Source of the DNA: Pseudomonas sp.
Lineage (GTDB): Bacteria > Pseudomonadota > Gammaproteobacteria > Pseudomonadales > Pseudomonadaceae
DNA: 64,000 bases
Direction: 5' to 3'
Assembly: GCA_030656145.1 (NCBI GenBank)
Contig: JAUSOF010000028.1
Span: 1 to 64,000, forward strand
In this document: one piece after another, positions 45,960-56,171 of the stretch
Position numbering within the stretch: the stretch's first letter is position 1
Layout: the number at the start of each line of letters is the position of its first letter
Translations under genes and position numbers: made by a program
The notes under the pieces: model-generated
The model's database searches: none
Told to the model about the DNA's origin: nothing
What the model saw: the letters and a program-made list of their open reading frames with translations, nothing else

Positions 45960-46838
45960 ATGCCCTGGTTACAAGTCCGTCTCGCCATCACCCCGGATCA
46001 GGCAGAAATCTACGAAGACGCCCTACTGGAGGTGGGTGCCGTCTCGGTGACCTTTATGGACGCCGAAGACCAGCCGATTTTCGAGCCGGACCTGGGCACC
46101 ACCCCGCTGTGGTCGCACACCCACCTGCTCGCCCTGTTCGAAGCCGACACCCAGGCCGACGCGGTATTTGCCCACCTGCAACTGCTGACCGGCGCCGAAT
46201 TGCCGGAACACCAGGCCGAAGTAATTGCCGACCAGGACTGGGAACGCAGCTGGATGGACAACTTCCACCCCATGCGCTTCGGCCAACGCCTGTGGATAGT
46301 GCCCAGCTGGCATGCTGCCCCCGAGCCAGACGCGGTCAACCTGCTGCTCGATCCCGGCCTTGCGTTTGGTACCGGCACCCACCCGACCACCGCGCTGTGC
46401 CTGGAGTGGCTCGACGGCCAGGATCTGACTGACTGCGACGTGCTGGATTTTGGCTGCGGCTCGGGCATCCTGGCGATTGCGGCCCTGCTCCTCGGCGCGC
46501 CACAGGCGGTGGGTACCGACATCGACCCGCAGGCACTGGAAGCATCGCGCGACAATGCTGGGCGCAACGGCATCGACCCCGCACGCTTTCCGCTCTATAT
46601 GCCGGCCGACTTGCCGCAGCAGCAAGCCGACGTAGTGGTGGCCAATATCCTCGCCGGTCCACTGGTGGCGCTGGCTCCGCAAATCACTCAACTGGTCAAA
46701 ACGGGCGGCCGCCTGGCCCTGTCGGGCATTCTTGCCGAGCAAGCCGAGGAAGTGCGCACCGCCTATGCCGAGGCCTTTGTGCTCGATCCGACTGCGCAGA
46801 AGGACGGCTGGGTTCGCATCAGCGGCAGACGCCGCTAG
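45960..46838 (+). CDS. prmA: Ribosomal protein L11 methyltransferase
   Basis: A 292-residue enzyme that trimethylates ribosomal protein L11. The N-terminal substrate-recognition domain begins [10 protein letters not shown]. The SAM-binding methyltransferase domain has [15 protein letters not shown] (about residues 137-151) and [15 protein letters not shown] (about 161-175), then NILAGPL, the family's NxxxxxL motif. Length equals E. coli PrmA (293). The start at 45960 follows CGAGGATTCCC; an earlier in-frame ATG lies in the accC terminator. Confidence 0.96.
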   Translation: MPWLQVRLAITPDQAEIYEDALLEVGAVSVTFMDAEDQPIFEPDLGTTPLWSHTHLLALFEADTQADAVFAHLQLLTGAELPEHQAEVIADQDWERSWMDNFHPMRFGQRLWIVPSWHAAPEPDAVNLLLDPGLAFGTGTHPTTALCLEWLDGQDLTDCDVLDFGCGSGILAIAALLLGAPQAVGTDIDPQALEASRDNAGRNGIDPARFPLYMPADLPQQQADVVVANILAGPLVALAPQITQLVKTGGRLALSGILAEQAEEVRTAYAEAFVLDPTAQKDGWVRISGRRR

Positions 46839-46917
46839 GCTGCATTGCCGCTTGCTCAGGCACTTGCGTTAGACTAATCGCCTTGTTTCCCTTGACCGCA
46901 GGCCGCCGGATCATCGC

Positions 46918-48201
46918 ATGACCGAAAGTTTCGTCACCCAGTGCCCCAATTGCCGCACCAGCTTTCGCGTCAGCCTCGCGCAGCTGGGTGCCGCCCGTGG
47001 GGCCGTGCGCTGCGGAGCTTGCCTGCATGTATTCAATGCCGCGCAGCAACTGCTCGAAGTGGGACAGGCTGCGGCACCCGCAGCGATCTACCCGACCGCA
47101 GAACCCGCGCCCCCTGCAAAGCCTGAGCCGGGTGCCGCGGCGGATAAAAACACCAGCGACACGCTATGGATTCATGACGACCTGGACCTTGACAGCCTCG
47201 ACCTCGACGAGGAATTGGCCAAGCTGGAGGAGCAGGAACAGCAGCTGTCACAGCAGTTCCTCGCACTGCGCCAGGCGCCCGAGCACGCCGAAGTATTCCG
47301 CGCAGTGCCAGACATAGCGCCACAGCGCCATGATGAAAGCTGGGCAGAGGCGCTCCTGCATGAGGATGCACCCCGGCCGCCACTAAGCATTACGCCGACC
47401 AGCCCCAGCGCAACCGCACAACCGGACCAGGTGCCGGCACCAGACCTGCCAGACACGACGCAAGCAACAGAGAACGCGACGCGGGATCTACCGCCGCTCA
47501 CGCCCGACACACAAGAACCCGTACTGGACGAGTCAGACCTGGATGCGCACCACGCCGACCCCAGCATCGGCGCGGACCTCGACGACCACCACCCAGAACC
47601 CGGCAAGGCGCAGCAAACCGACCGCACGACGGCCCGCAGCGAGCCCGGCTTGCGCGATGAGCACCTGTTCGAGCTGGATGACGAACCGTTGCAACTGGAC
47701 TGGCAACCCCCGCAAAAGCCCTGGGGCCGCTGGCTGGGCTGGGGACTGCTGAACCTGCTGGCCGCAACCGCCCTGCTTGGTCAGCACATCCACTACAACT
47801 TCGATGAACTGGCCCGCCAGGATCAATACCGCCCCTGGTTCGAGCAGTTCTGCCCGCTGATTGGCTGTAGCCTGCCGTCCAAGGTCGATATCAATCAGGT
47901 TAAAAGCAGCAACCTGGTGGTGCGCAGCCACCCCGAATTCAGCGGCGCGCTGGTCGTTGATGCAATCCTCTACAACCGCGCGCCGTTCGCCCAACCATTC
48001 CCCTTGCTGGAAATGCGTTTTGCCGACATCAACGGTCGACTACTGGCCAGTCGCCGCTTCAAACCCAGCGAGTACCTCGCGGGTGAACTGGCCGGCCAGG
48101 CCGAAATGCCGCCGCAGACACCGATCCATGTGTCCCTGGATATTCTCGACCCAGGCACCCAGGCAGTGAATTACAGCCTGAGCTTTCACTCGCCGGAATA
48201 A
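46918..48201 (+). CDS. DUF3426 and zinc-ribbon membrane protein
   Basis: A 427-residue protein conserved between prmA and dusB in Pseudomonas. An MJ0042-type zinc ribbon CPNC...CGAC opens it (residues 9-41). A long, acidic, low-complexity region follows (about 55-260) with many Asp, Glu, Pro and Gln. A membrane helix (about 270-290) leads to a DUF3426 domain on the far side (about 290-427). The layout suggests a cytoplasmic metal-binding head and a periplasmic tail. Function is unknown. Confidence 0.85.
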   Translation: MTESFVTQCPNCRTSFRVSLAQLGAARGAVRCGACLHVFNAAQQLLEVGQAAAPAAIYPTAEPAPPAKPEPGAAADKNTSDTLWIHDDLDLDSLDLDEELAKLEEQEQQLSQQFLALRQAPEHAEVFRAVPDIAPQRHDESWAEALLHEDAPRPPLSITPTSPSATAQPDQVPAPDLPDTTQATENATRDLPPLTPDTQEPVLDESDLDAHHADPSIGADLDDHHPEPGKAQQTDRTTARSEPGLRDEHLFELDDEPLQLDWQPPQKPWGRWLGWGLLNLLAATALLGQHIHYNFDELARQDQYRPWFEQFCPLIGCSLPSKVDINQVKSSNLVVRSHPEFSGALVVDAILYNRAPFAQPFPLLEMRFADINGRLLASRRFKPSEYLAGELAGQAEMPPQTPIHVSLDILDPGTQAVNYSLSFHSPE

Positions 48202-48313
48202 CCCACAAGCCGCGGACTGAGTGGCGATCCGCGCGCAGTATAACTGCGGGCAATAAGCCGACAGCTGTTCAGAATTTGTTCAAAACAGCCTTTATCCGGT
48301 CATCCAGAGCGGG

Positions 48314-48319
48314 TATGAT
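48314..48319 (+). promoter_or_regulatory. -10 element for dusB-fis
   Basis: TATGAT in AGCGGGTATGATTCCC, 63 bases before dusB, with a poor -35 (TTTATC) 17 bases upstream. GC-rich sequence near the start site would fit a growth-rate-controlled promoter like that of enteric fis; this is inference. Confidence 0.4.
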
Positions 48320-48381
48320 TCCCACCCTTTTTGCAGTCTCCTATTGGTCTCAGCAGCACGTCTCTTGAGCTCGGAAGCCCC

Positions 48382-49380
48382 ATGTCGGCGTTATCCATCG
48401 GCCCCTACACATTGCCCAACTCGCTGATTCTCGCACCCATGGCGGGGGTCACCGATCGTCCGTTTCGCCAACTCTGCCATCAACTGGGCGCGGGTATGGT
48501 GGTCTCGGAAATGGTCACCAGTGATGTACGCCTGTGGAGTACCCGCAAATCGAGCCTGCGCCTGATTGATCAAAATGATGCCGAACCACGCTCGGTACAG
48601 ATTGCCGGTGGCGACCCGCAGATGCTCGCCGAGGCGGCTCGGCGCAATGTCGAATTGGGGGCACAGATTATCGATATTAATATGGGCTGCCCGGCCAAAA
48701 AGGTCTGTAACAAGGCTGCCGGCTCAGCACTGCTGAAAGACGAGTGCCTGGTACGCGAGATTTTAGAGGCGGTGGTGGCCGCAGTGGATGTGCCCGTAAC
48801 CCTGAAAATCCGCACCGGCTGGGACCGACAGAACAAGAACGGCATCAGCGTGGCGAAGATTGCCGAACAGGCGGGAATAGTTGCATTGGCGGTGCACGGC
48901 CGCACCCGCGCCGATCTGTATATGGGCGCAGCCGAATACGACACCATCGCCGCGATCAAGCAGGCGGTGTCGATTCCGGTGCTGGCCAATGGCGATATCG
49001 ACTCACCGGAAAAAGCCAAGGCAGTACTGGCCGCCACCGGTGCTGACGGCCTGTTGATCGGCCGAGCCGCCCAGGGGCGGCCATGGATTTTCCGTGAAAT
49101 AGACCACTTCCTGCGTACCGGACAGACGCTGGCGGCGCCGACCCTGTTCGAGGTGGAACGTATTCTGCTAGAGCACATGGCCGCGCTGCACCTGTTCTAT
49201 GGCGATGTGATGGGCGTGCGCATCGCCCGCAAACATGTCGGCTGGTACCTCGCTACCCTGCCGGGCGCCAGGGAATTTCGCGCCCAATTCAATCGTCTGG
49301 ATAGTACGGACGCGCAGAGCACCAACGTTCGCCAGTTCTTCGGCGAACGGCATAACGATGGAGATGGGGTGGCCGCATGA
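48382..49380 (+). CDS. dusB: tRNA-dihydrouridine synthase B
   Basis: A 332-residue FMN-dependent enzyme that reduces uridine in the tRNA D-loop. It opens with the TIM-barrel FMN site [14 protein letters not shown]. The catalytic cysteine is Cys103 in [19 protein letters not shown]. Further signatures are [17 protein letters not shown], and [10 protein letters not shown]...[13 protein letters not shown] for FMN phosphate. The stop overlaps the fis start (ATGA), the classic dusB-fis operon of gammaproteobacteria. Confidence 0.96.
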   Translation: MSALSIGPYTLPNSLILAPMAGVTDRPFRQLCHQLGAGMVVSEMVTSDVRLWSTRKSSLRLIDQNDAEPRSVQIAGGDPQMLAEAARRNVELGAQIIDINMGCPAKKVCNKAAGSALLKDECLVREILEAVVAAVDVPVTLKIRTGWDRQNKNGISVAKIAEQAGIVALAVHGRTRADLYMGAAEYDTIAAIKQAVSIPVLANGDIDSPEKAKAVLAATGADGLLIGRAAQGRPWIFREIDHFLRTGQTLAAPTLFEVERILLEHMAALHLFYGDVMGVRIARKHVGWYLATLPGAREFRAQFNRLDSTDAQSTNVRQFFGERHNDGDGVAA

Positions 49381-49697
49381 CGATGTTGACCGAGACTTTA
49401 GGAACTGGAATGGCTCCCTTGAGCGACAGCACAAGCTTGAAACAGCACCTCAATACACCGAGCGAAGAAGGGCAAACCCTGCGCGGCAACGTCGCAAAAG
49501 CCCTGCACAACTACTTTGCCCACCTCGAAGGCGCGGATGTCACCGACGTCTACAACCTGGTGCTCAGCGAAGTGGAAGCGCCCTTGCTGGAAACCGTGAT
49601 GAACTACGTCAAGGGCAACCAGACCAAGGCCTCTGAGCTGCTCGGCCTGAATCGCGGCACCCTGCGCAAGAAACTCAAGCAATACGATTTGCTGTAA
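49377..49697 (+). CDS. fis: Nucleoid-associated protein Fis
   Basis: A 106-residue DNA-bending protein. The C-terminal helix-turn-helix [23 protein letters not shown] (about residues 81-103) is near identical to E. coli Fis, and the N-terminal beta-hairpin arm is present before [18 protein letters not shown]. Fis activates rRNA promoters and controls many growth-phase genes. Eight extra N-terminal residues relative to E. coli Fis (98) may be real or reflect a later start. Its start overlaps dusB, and a strong terminator follows. Confidence 0.97.
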   Translation: MTMLTETLGTGMAPLSDSTSLKQHLNTPSEEGQTLRGNVAKALHNYFAHLEGADVTDVYNLVLSEVEAPLLETVMNYVKGNQTKASELLGLNRGTLRKKLKQYDLL

Positions 49698-49710
49698 CCC
49701 AAAATTCCCG

Positions 49711-49741
49711 AAAAGGGCGGCCCACACGAGCCGCCTTTTTT
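49711..49741 (+). terminator. Rho-independent terminator of dusB-fis
   Basis: GGCGGC / GCCGCC stem inside matching A- and T-tracts (AAAAG...CTTTTTT), loop CCACACGA, 13 bases after the fis stop. Confidence 0.9.
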
Positions 49742-49786
49742 GCTGAAAATTCTTTTGCTGATACTTCCGCTCTGATGGACTCTGAA

Positions 49787-51394
49787 ATGACCGACCAGAC
49801 CACCCGCCTCCCCGTTCGCCGTGCCTTGATCAGTGTTTCCGACAAGACCGGCATCCTCGAGTTTGCCCGCGAGCTCGTCGCCCTGAATGTGGAAATTCTC
49901 TCCACTGGCGGCACTTACAAGCTGCTCAAGGACAACGGCGTCAAAGCCGTGGAAGTCGCCGACTACACCGGCTTCCCGGAAATGATGGACGGTCGGGTCA
50001 AGACCCTGCACCCGAAGATCCACGGCGGCATCCTCGGCCGTCGCGCCATTGACGGCGCGGTAATGGACGAGCACGGCATCAAGCCCATCGATCTGGTCGC
50101 GGTCAATCTCTACCCCTTCGCCGCCACGGTGGCCAAGCCAGGTTGTGACCTGGCCGACGCCATCGAGAACATCGACATCGGCGGCCCGACCATGGTCCGC
50201 TCGGCGGCGAAAAACCATAAAGACGTGGCCATCGTGGTCAACGTCGGCGACTACGCCGGCATCCTCGAGTCGCTGAAAGCCGGTGGCCTGAGCTACGCCC
50301 AACGCTTTGACCTGGCGCTGAAGGCCTTCGAGCACACCGCCGCCTACGACGGCATGATCGCCAACTACCTGGGCACCATCGACCAGAGCCGCGAGACCCT
50401 TGCTACCTCCGACCGCGGCGCCTTCCCGCGCACCTTCAACAGCCAGTTCATCAAGGCCCAGGAAATGCGCTACGGCGAGAACCCGCACCAGAGCGCGGCG
50501 TTCTACGTGGAAGCACAGAAGGGTGAGGCCAGCATCGCCAGCGCCATCCAGCTGCAAGGCAAGGAACTGTCGTTCAACAACGTGGCCGACACCGACGCTG
50601 CACTGGAATGCGTGAAGAGCTTCGTCAAGCCGGCCTGCGTCATCGTCAAGCACGCCAACCCGTGCGGCGTTGCCGTGGCCCTCGACAGCGAAGGCGGCAT
50701 CCGCCAAGCCTATGAGCTGGCCTACGCCACCGACACCGAGTCGGCGTTCGGCGGCATCATCGCCTTCAACCGCGAGCTGGACGGTGCCACCGCCCAGGCC
50801 ATCGTCGAGCGTCAGTTTGTCGAAGTGATCATCGCGCCGAAAATCAGCGCCGAAGCCCGCGCCATAGTGGCCGCCAAAGCCAACGTGCGCCTGCTTGAGT
50901 GCGGCGAATGGCCGGCCGAGCGCAGCGCTGGCTGGGACTTCAAGCGGGTCAACGGCGGCCTGCTGGTACAGAGCCGCGACATCGGCATGATTACTGCCTC
51001 CGACCTGAAGATCGTCACCCAGCGCGCGCCCAGCGAGCAGGAAGTGCATGACCTGATCTTCGCCTGGAAAGTGGCCAAGTTCGTCAAATCCAACGCCATC
51101 GTCTACGCGAAAAACCGCCAGACCATCGGTGTCGGCGCAGGCCAAATGAGCCGCGTTAACTCTGCGCGTATCGCCGCGATCAAAGCTGAACATGCCGGCC
51201 TGCAGGTGGCCGGCTCGGTGATGGCCAGCGACGCCTTCTTCCCGTTCCGCGACGGCCTGGACAACGCGGCTGCCAATGGCATCACCGCGGTAATCCAGCC
51301 AGGTGGCTCGATGCGTGACGCCGAAGTGATTGCCGCCGCCGACGAAGCCGGGATTGCCATGGTGTTCACCGGCATGCGCCACTTTAGGCACTAA
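49787..51394 (+). CDS. purH: Bifunctional AICAR formyltransferase / IMP cyclohydrolase
   Basis: A 535-residue enzyme for the last two steps of purine synthesis. The N-terminal MGS-like cyclohydrolase domain (about 1-200) has [17 protein letters not shown] and [13 protein letters not shown]. The C-terminal transformylase domain (about 205-535) has the catalytic [18 protein letters not shown], and the terminal [10 protein letters not shown]. The ATG at 49787 gives the 535 residues usual in Pseudomonas; an ATG four codons earlier is possible. Confidence 0.98.
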   Translation: MTDQTTRLPVRRALISVSDKTGILEFARELVALNVEILSTGGTYKLLKDNGVKAVEVADYTGFPEMMDGRVKTLHPKIHGGILGRRAIDGAVMDEHGIKPIDLVAVNLYPFAATVAKPGCDLADAIENIDIGGPTMVRSAAKNHKDVAIVVNVGDYAGILESLKAGGLSYAQRFDLALKAFEHTAAYDGMIANYLGTIDQSRETLATSDRGAFPRTFNSQFIKAQEMRYGENPHQSAAFYVEAQKGEASIASAIQLQGKELSFNNVADTDAALECVKSFVKPACVIVKHANPCGVAVALDSEGGIRQAYELAYATDTESAFGGIIAFNRELDGATAQAIVERQFVEVIIAPKISAEARAIVAAKANVRLLECGEWPAERSAGWDFKRVNGGLLVQSRDIGMITASDLKIVTQRAPSEQEVHDLIFAWKVAKFVKSNAIVYAKNRQTIGVGAGQMSRVNSARIAAIKAEHAGLQVAGSVMASDAFFPFRDGLDNAAANGITAVIQPGGSMRDAEVIAAADEAGIAMVFTGMRHFRH

Positions 51395-51543
51395 AATCGG
51401 CCGCACTCGGACAGGCATCTGCGGCGTTGTCCGGCCCTCCCCCCATGCTCATTGCCAGAAGGCAACTCCGCTGGGTGAAGGGCCGAACGCCTTGCATCTA
51501 CCAGCCCGATCGCGACCTTGATATTCGTCGCCAGTTTTGAACC

Positions 51544-51613
51544 GTAGGTTGGGTTGAGCGCAGCGATACCCAACACCGCTTTCGTAGGGTGGATAGCACT
51601 TTTACTATCCACC
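51544..51613. repeat. Two palindromic repeat units between purH and purD
   Basis: GTAGGTTGGGTTGAGCGCAG...ATACCCAAC (51544-51574) and GTAGGGTGGATAG...CTATCCACC (51584-51613; perfect 9-bp stem 51588-51596 / 51605-51613). Both belong to GTAGG-led repeats; the second resembles the unit at 62852-62911. Confidence 0.75.
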
Positions 51614-51650
51614 AAACGGGCCGCAGGCCCGCCTCCTGAAGGAGAACCCC

Positions 51651-52940
51651 ATGAACGTATTGATCATCGGCAGCGGCGGGCGTGAACACGCCCTGGCCTG
51701 GAAAGTCGCGCAAGACCCGCGCGTGCAAAAAGTCTTCGTCGCCCCGGGCAACGCCGGCACCGCCACAGAAGCCAAGTGCGAGAACGTCGCCATCGACGTA
51801 CTCGCCCTGGAGCAATTGGCGGATTTCGCCGAGAGCAACGTACAACTGACCATCGTCGGCCCGGAAGCGCCGCTGGTTAAAGGTGTGGTCGATCTGTTCC
51901 GTTCGCGCAAGCTGGATGTTTTCGGTCCCACCGCAGGCGCCGCCCAGCTGGAAGGCTCGAAGGCCTTTACCAAGGACTTCCTCGCCCGCCACAACATCCC
52001 CACTGCCGATTACCAGAACTTCACCGAAGTCGAGCCGGCCCTGGCCTACCTGCAACAGGTCGGTGCGCCAATCGTGATCAAGGCCGACGGCCTGGCCGCG
52101 GGTAAGGGCGTGATCGTCGCCATGACCCTGATTGAGGCCGAAGATGCGGTGCGCGATATGCTCGCCGGCAATGCCTTTGGTGAAGCCGGTTCGCGCGTGG
52201 TGATCGAGGAGTTCCTCGACGGCGAGGAAGCCAGCTTTATCGTCATGGTCGACGGCCATAACGTACTGCCGATGGCCACCAGCCAGGATCACAAACGCGT
52301 GGGTGATGGCGACAGCGGCCCGAATACCGGCGGCATGGGTGCCTACTCGCCCGCGCCGGTGGTCACCGCCGAGGTGCACCAGCGGGTGATGGACGAAGTC
52401 ATTTGGCCGACCGTCAAAGGCATGGCCAGCGAAGGCAATGTCTACACCGGTTTCCTCTATGCCGGGCTGATGATCGACAAGGCCGGCAAACCTAAGGTTA
52501 TCGAGTTCAACTGCCGCTTCGGCGACCCGGAAACCCAGCCGATCATGGTGCGCCTGGAGTCCTCCCTGGTGCTGCTGATCGAAGCTGCGCTGGCGCAGGC
52601 GCTGGACAAGGTCGAAGCGCGCTGGGATCCACGTCCAACTGTCGGCGTAGTACTGGCTGCCGGCGGCTACCCCGGCGATTACGCCAAGGGCGTAGTCATC
52701 GAAGGGCTGGCGGATGCTGCTGCGCTGGAGGGCAAAGTGTTCCATGCCGGCACCGCGCTCAAGGACGGCCAGGTGGTTACGGCTGGCGGTCGGGTGCTCT
52801 GCGCCACGGCCATTGGTGCCAGCGTTGCCGACGCCCAGCAGCAGGCCTATCGCCTGGCAGAGAAAATTCGCTGGGATGGCTGTTTCTACCGCACCGACAT
52901 CGGTTACCGCGCAATTGCCCGCGAGCGTGGCGAAGCATAA
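51651..52940 (+). CDS. purD: Phosphoribosylamine-glycine ligase
   Basis: A 429-residue ATP-grasp enzyme joining glycine to phosphoribosylamine in purine synthesis. It begins MNVLIIGSGGREHALAWK. ATP-grasp motifs are VIKADGLAAGKGVIVA, EEFLDGEEASFIVMVDG, GDSGPNTGGMGAYSPAPV and KPKVIEFNCRFGDPETQ. Length is standard. AAGGAGAACCCC gives an excellent ribosome binding site. It lies 256 bases after purH; the repeats between them do not exclude co-transcription. Confidence 0.98.
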   Translation: MNVLIIGSGGREHALAWKVAQDPRVQKVFVAPGNAGTATEAKCENVAIDVLALEQLADFAESNVQLTIVGPEAPLVKGVVDLFRSRKLDVFGPTAGAAQLEGSKAFTKDFLARHNIPTADYQNFTEVEPALAYLQQVGAPIVIKADGLAAGKGVIVAMTLIEAEDAVRDMLAGNAFGEAGSRVVIEEFLDGEEASFIVMVDGHNVLPMATSQDHKRVGDGDSGPNTGGMGAYSPAPVVTAEVHQRVMDEVIWPTVKGMASEGNVYTGFLYAGLMIDKAGKPKVIEFNCRFGDPETQPIMVRLESSLVLLIEAALAQALDKVEARWDPRPTVGVVLAAGGYPGDYAKGVVIEGLADAAALEGKVFHAGTALKDGQVVTAGGRVLCATAIGASVADAQQQAYRLAEKIRWDGCFYRTDIGYRAIARERGEA

Positions 52941-53135
52941 GAGCACGGCACCCAGCCGCAGCGGCCGGGCAACGGCAGCATGGCGCAGCCCATAGACATC
53001 AGGGTCGCGCCGCAACATGCTCCAAGCCCAGGCTGCAAGCGCACCAGGGTCAAGCGGGCGACGCATGGCCAGCTGTCGCTTTCACAGTGCCCGGACTGGC
53101 CATCCTGGCCATATTCCGCTACACAACGGCTTGGT

Positions 53136-53141
53136 TATAAT
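53136..53141 (+). promoter_or_regulatory. Consensus -10 box upstream of retS
   Basis: TATAAT in TTGGTTATAATCTGG, 31 bases before the GTG start at 53172. The -35 region is poor. Confidence 0.45.
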
Positions 53142-53171
53142 CTGGCCACTTATTATTAAAGGGAATTCAGC

Positions 53172-55973
53172 GTGCGCGGGCTCAGGATTGCCACAGGACT
53201 ACTCGTCGGCTTGTTCATGGCCTGTCTATTGCCGACAGCCATGGCCGAGAACATGCCAGGCGCAGCGAAGGGCCATCCCGGGAGCTGGTCGTATCTACTC
53301 GACCCAGGTGCTGCGCTGACCCTTGTGGAGGTTCAGGCTCGCCGCCAGCAGTTCCAGCCCCTGAGTAAACAGGCCTTCACCTTCCCCCTTAGCAAACAAG
53401 CCGTTTGGCTGCATGTCGACTTGCCGCGTAACCAGCAGCCAAGCTGGCTGTGGATTTTTGCACCGCGCGTGCAGTACCTCGATTACCACCTGTTTCGCGA
53501 CGGCACGCTCGAACGTACGGTCCAGACCGGCGAATCCAGGCCTATGAGCACACGGCCGCTCGACTCGCGGGCCTACCTGATGGCCCTGCCGAACGATGAC
53601 CAGCCGCGTGAAGCCTATATACGCATGACCTCGAACCACCCACTGATGGCCTGGTTCAAGCTCATTGACGAGAACGAATTGGTGGCGCAGGAAAAACCCG
53701 CCTATGTGTTTGGCGCCCTGCTCGGCGGTTTGCTGCTGCTGACCCTGTATAATCTGATCCGGTTTTTCTACAGCCGCACCACCAGCTGCCTGTGGCTGAG
53801 CGCCCTGCATGCCAGCCTGGCAGTCTGTGCCGCTGCCAATCTCGGCCTATTCGCCTTGTGGATGCCGAGCCAGAGCTATAACCAGTCGCTGGCAGCCGAC
53901 TTGTCGGCGCTGCTGGCGGCCTTCAGCCTACAGGCCTTTTGCCTGGGCTTTATGCGGCACACCCCGGCCCAGCCAGGCAGGCTCAAGCACCTGCTGCAGG
54001 GTAACGCCGTGCTGATCCTCGGCGTTACCTTGGTGATCGCCAGCACCGGCCTGCTCTGGTACAGCACGCTGATCTACTTGCTGGTCCTGCTCAGTGCCTT
54101 GAGCGTGCTGCTGGTGACCAGCGTCCTCTGGTACGGTGGTTATCAGCCAGCACGCTTCATCGTCGTAGGAATCCTGGTCTTCATCCTCGGTTTCAGCGCC
54201 TGCATCCCGGTACTGCTCGGCCTCGACCAACTGAATCCCGGCTGGCTGGTGATCAGCGTTTTCAGCATTGCGACCCTCGGCGGCATCTTCCTCAGCCTCT
54301 CGCTCTCCGAGCGGCAACGCCAGATCCAGCTCACCACCCTCAGCGAACGCACGGCAATGGCCGCCAGTGCGGCCGAGCTAAAAGCCAAGGCCGAATTCCT
54401 GGCCAAGATCAGTCACGAAATCCGCACCCCGATGAACGGCGTGCTGGGCATGACCGAGCTGCTACTCGGCACACCGCTATCGGCAAAGCAGCGTGATTAC
54501 GTGCAGACCATCCACAGTTCGGGCAACGAGTTGCTATCGCTGATCAACGAGATTCTCGACATCTCCAAGCTCGAGTCCGGACAGATCGAGCTGGATGACG
54601 TGCAATTCGATCTCAATGCACTGATCGAGGATTGCCTGGATATCTTCCGCGCCAAGGCCGAGCAGCAGAAAGTCGAACTGATCAGCTTCATGCAACCCCA
54701 GGTGCCGCGAGTAATCAGCGGCGACCCAACGCGTTTACGCCAGACCCTGCTGAGCCTGCTCGACAACGCCTTCAAACAGACCGACGAAGGCGAAATTCTG
54801 CTGGTCGTGGCCCTCGACACTGGTGGCGAACGACCGCGCTTACGCATCGCCGTGCAGGACAGCGGCCGTCCGCTGCAGGCCAGCGAGCGCGATGCCCTGC
54901 TCAATGCCGAACTGCACAGCAAGGACTTCCTCGCGGCGACCGCACTCGGTGCGCGCCTCGGCCTGATCATCGCCCGCCAACTGGTGCGCCTGATGCACGG
55001 CGAATTTGGCATCCAGAGCGGTGGCGCCCAGGGCTCAACTCTGTGGCTGACGCTGCCACTGGATAGTCAGCGCCTCGAACAGCCCACCGCCGACCTCGAT
55101 GGCCCACTGCAAGGCGCGCGCCTGCTGGTGGTAGATGACAACGACACCTGCCGCAAAGTCCTGATGCAGCAGTGCAATGCCTGGGGCCTGCAGGTCAGCG
55201 CCGTACCTTCTGGAAAGGAGGCGCTGGCGCTGCTGCGCACCAAGGCGCACATGCGCGAATACTTCGACGTGGTACTGCTTGACCAGGACATGCCGGGCAT
55301 GAGCGGCATGCAGTTGGCCGCCAAGATCAAGGAAGACCCCAGCCTCAACCACGACATTCTGCTGATCATGCTCACCGGCATCAGCAACGCACCAAGCAAG
55401 ATCATCGCGCGCAACGCCGGGATCAAGCGCATCCTGGCCAAACCGGTGGCCGGCTATACCCTGAAAACCACCCTGGCCGATGAGCTGTCCCAGCGCGGCG
55501 GCGACAACTCGCCGGTGTTCACTGCGTCGCTGGTAAGTGCGCCGCTGGAAGTACCCCACGACTTCCGCATTCTGGTCGCCGAAGACAACAGTATTTCGAC
55601 CAAGGTGATCCGCGGCATGCTCGGCAAACTCAACCTGACGCCGGACACCGCCAGCAACGGTCAAGAAGCCCTCAACGCAATGAAGGCGCAGCACTATGAC
55701 CTGGTGCTGATGGACTGCGAGATGCCGGTGCTCGACGGCTTCTCTGCCACCCAGCAACTGCGCGCCTGGGAAGCGGCCGAGCAGCGCCCGCGCACGCCGG
55801 TCGTGGCCTTGACCGCGCACATCCTCAATGAGCACAAGGAGCGTGCCCGTGAAGCCGGCATGGACGGCCACATGGCCAAGCCGGTAGAACTTTCGCAATT
55901 GCGCGAACTGCTGGAATACTGGATCGCCCAGCGCGAGATGCGCCAGCAGCCCGCGGCCCAGCCCGGGACCTGA
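53172..55973 (+). CDS. retS: Hybrid sensor kinase RetS
   Basis: A 933-residue inner-membrane sensor. Signal peptide (1-25), a periplasmic 7TMR-DISMED2 sensor (about 40-170), seven helices (about 175-380), a HisKA domain with His415 (KISHEIRTPMNGVL), an ATPase domain (about 510-630), and two receivers (REC1 about 648-765 with Asp704, REC2 about 795-915). The order matches RetS of P. aeruginosa (942), which binds GacS to set the switch between acute and biofilm states through RsmY/RsmZ. The ATP lid region is degenerate: DSGRPL and GARLGL replace DxGxGI and GTGLGL. The start is GTG after AAGGGAATTCAGC. It lies between purD and a MarC gene, as in P. aeruginosa. Confidence 0.93.
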   Translation: MRGLRIATGLLVGLFMACLLPTAMAENMPGAAKGHPGSWSYLLDPGAALTLVEVQARRQQFQPLSKQAFTFPLSKQAVWLHVDLPRNQQPSWLWIFAPRVQYLDYHLFRDGTLERTVQTGESRPMSTRPLDSRAYLMALPNDDQPREAYIRMTSNHPLMAWFKLIDENELVAQEKPAYVFGALLGGLLLLTLYNLIRFFYSRTTSCLWLSALHASLAVCAAANLGLFALWMPSQSYNQSLAADLSALLAAFSLQAFCLGFMRHTPAQPGRLKHLLQGNAVLILGVTLVIASTGLLWYSTLIYLLVLLSALSVLLVTSVLWYGGYQPARFIVVGILVFILGFSACIPVLLGLDQLNPGWLVISVFSIATLGGIFLSLSLSERQRQIQLTTLSERTAMAASAAELKAKAEFLAKISHEIRTPMNGVLGMTELLLGTPLSAKQRDYVQTIHSSGNELLSLINEILDISKLESGQIELDDVQFDLNALIEDCLDIFRAKAEQQKVELISFMQPQVPRVISGDPTRLRQTLLSLLDNAFKQTDEGEILLVVALDTGGERPRLRIAVQDSGRPLQASERDALLNAELHSKDFLAATALGARLGLIIARQLVRLMHGEFGIQSGGAQGSTLWLTLPLDSQRLEQPTADLDGPLQGARLLVVDDNDTCRKVLMQQCNAWGLQVSAVPSGKEALALLRTKAHMREYFDVVLLDQDMPGMSGMQLAAKIKEDPSLNHDILLIMLTGISNAPSKIIARNAGIKRILAKPVAGYTLKTTLADELSQRGGDNSPVFTASLVSAPLEVPHDFRILVAEDNSISTKVIRGMLGKLNLTPDTASNGQEALNAMKAQHYDLVLMDCEMPVLDGFSATQQLRAWEAAEQRPRTPVVALTAHILNEHKERAREAGMDGHMAKPVELSQLRELLEYWIAQREMRQQPAAQPGT

Positions 55974-56171
55974 CCGCCCGCCCGCAGCGCCAAACGCCCG
56001 CAACAGGGTTGTGCACGCGTGACGCGCCCATCCACTCATGGAGCAGGCACTTGATCAAACCGGCAGGCCGCGCGCTGGAGATCGGCCCGATAATCCCGGA
56101 TCATGCTGCCCCACGAAGGAGCAGTCGGCTCCCGCACTCAAGCCCATTTACCCAAGAGACGAGTCCAGCCC

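Noticed and set aside
49604..51418. 604-codon minus-strand open frame
   Set aside because: Antisense to purH, whose product is recognisable from end to end. The mirror frame has no motif and no ribosome binding site of note.
51498..53066. 522-codon minus-strand open frame
   Set aside because: Antisense to purD and flanking repeats; no recognisable protein.
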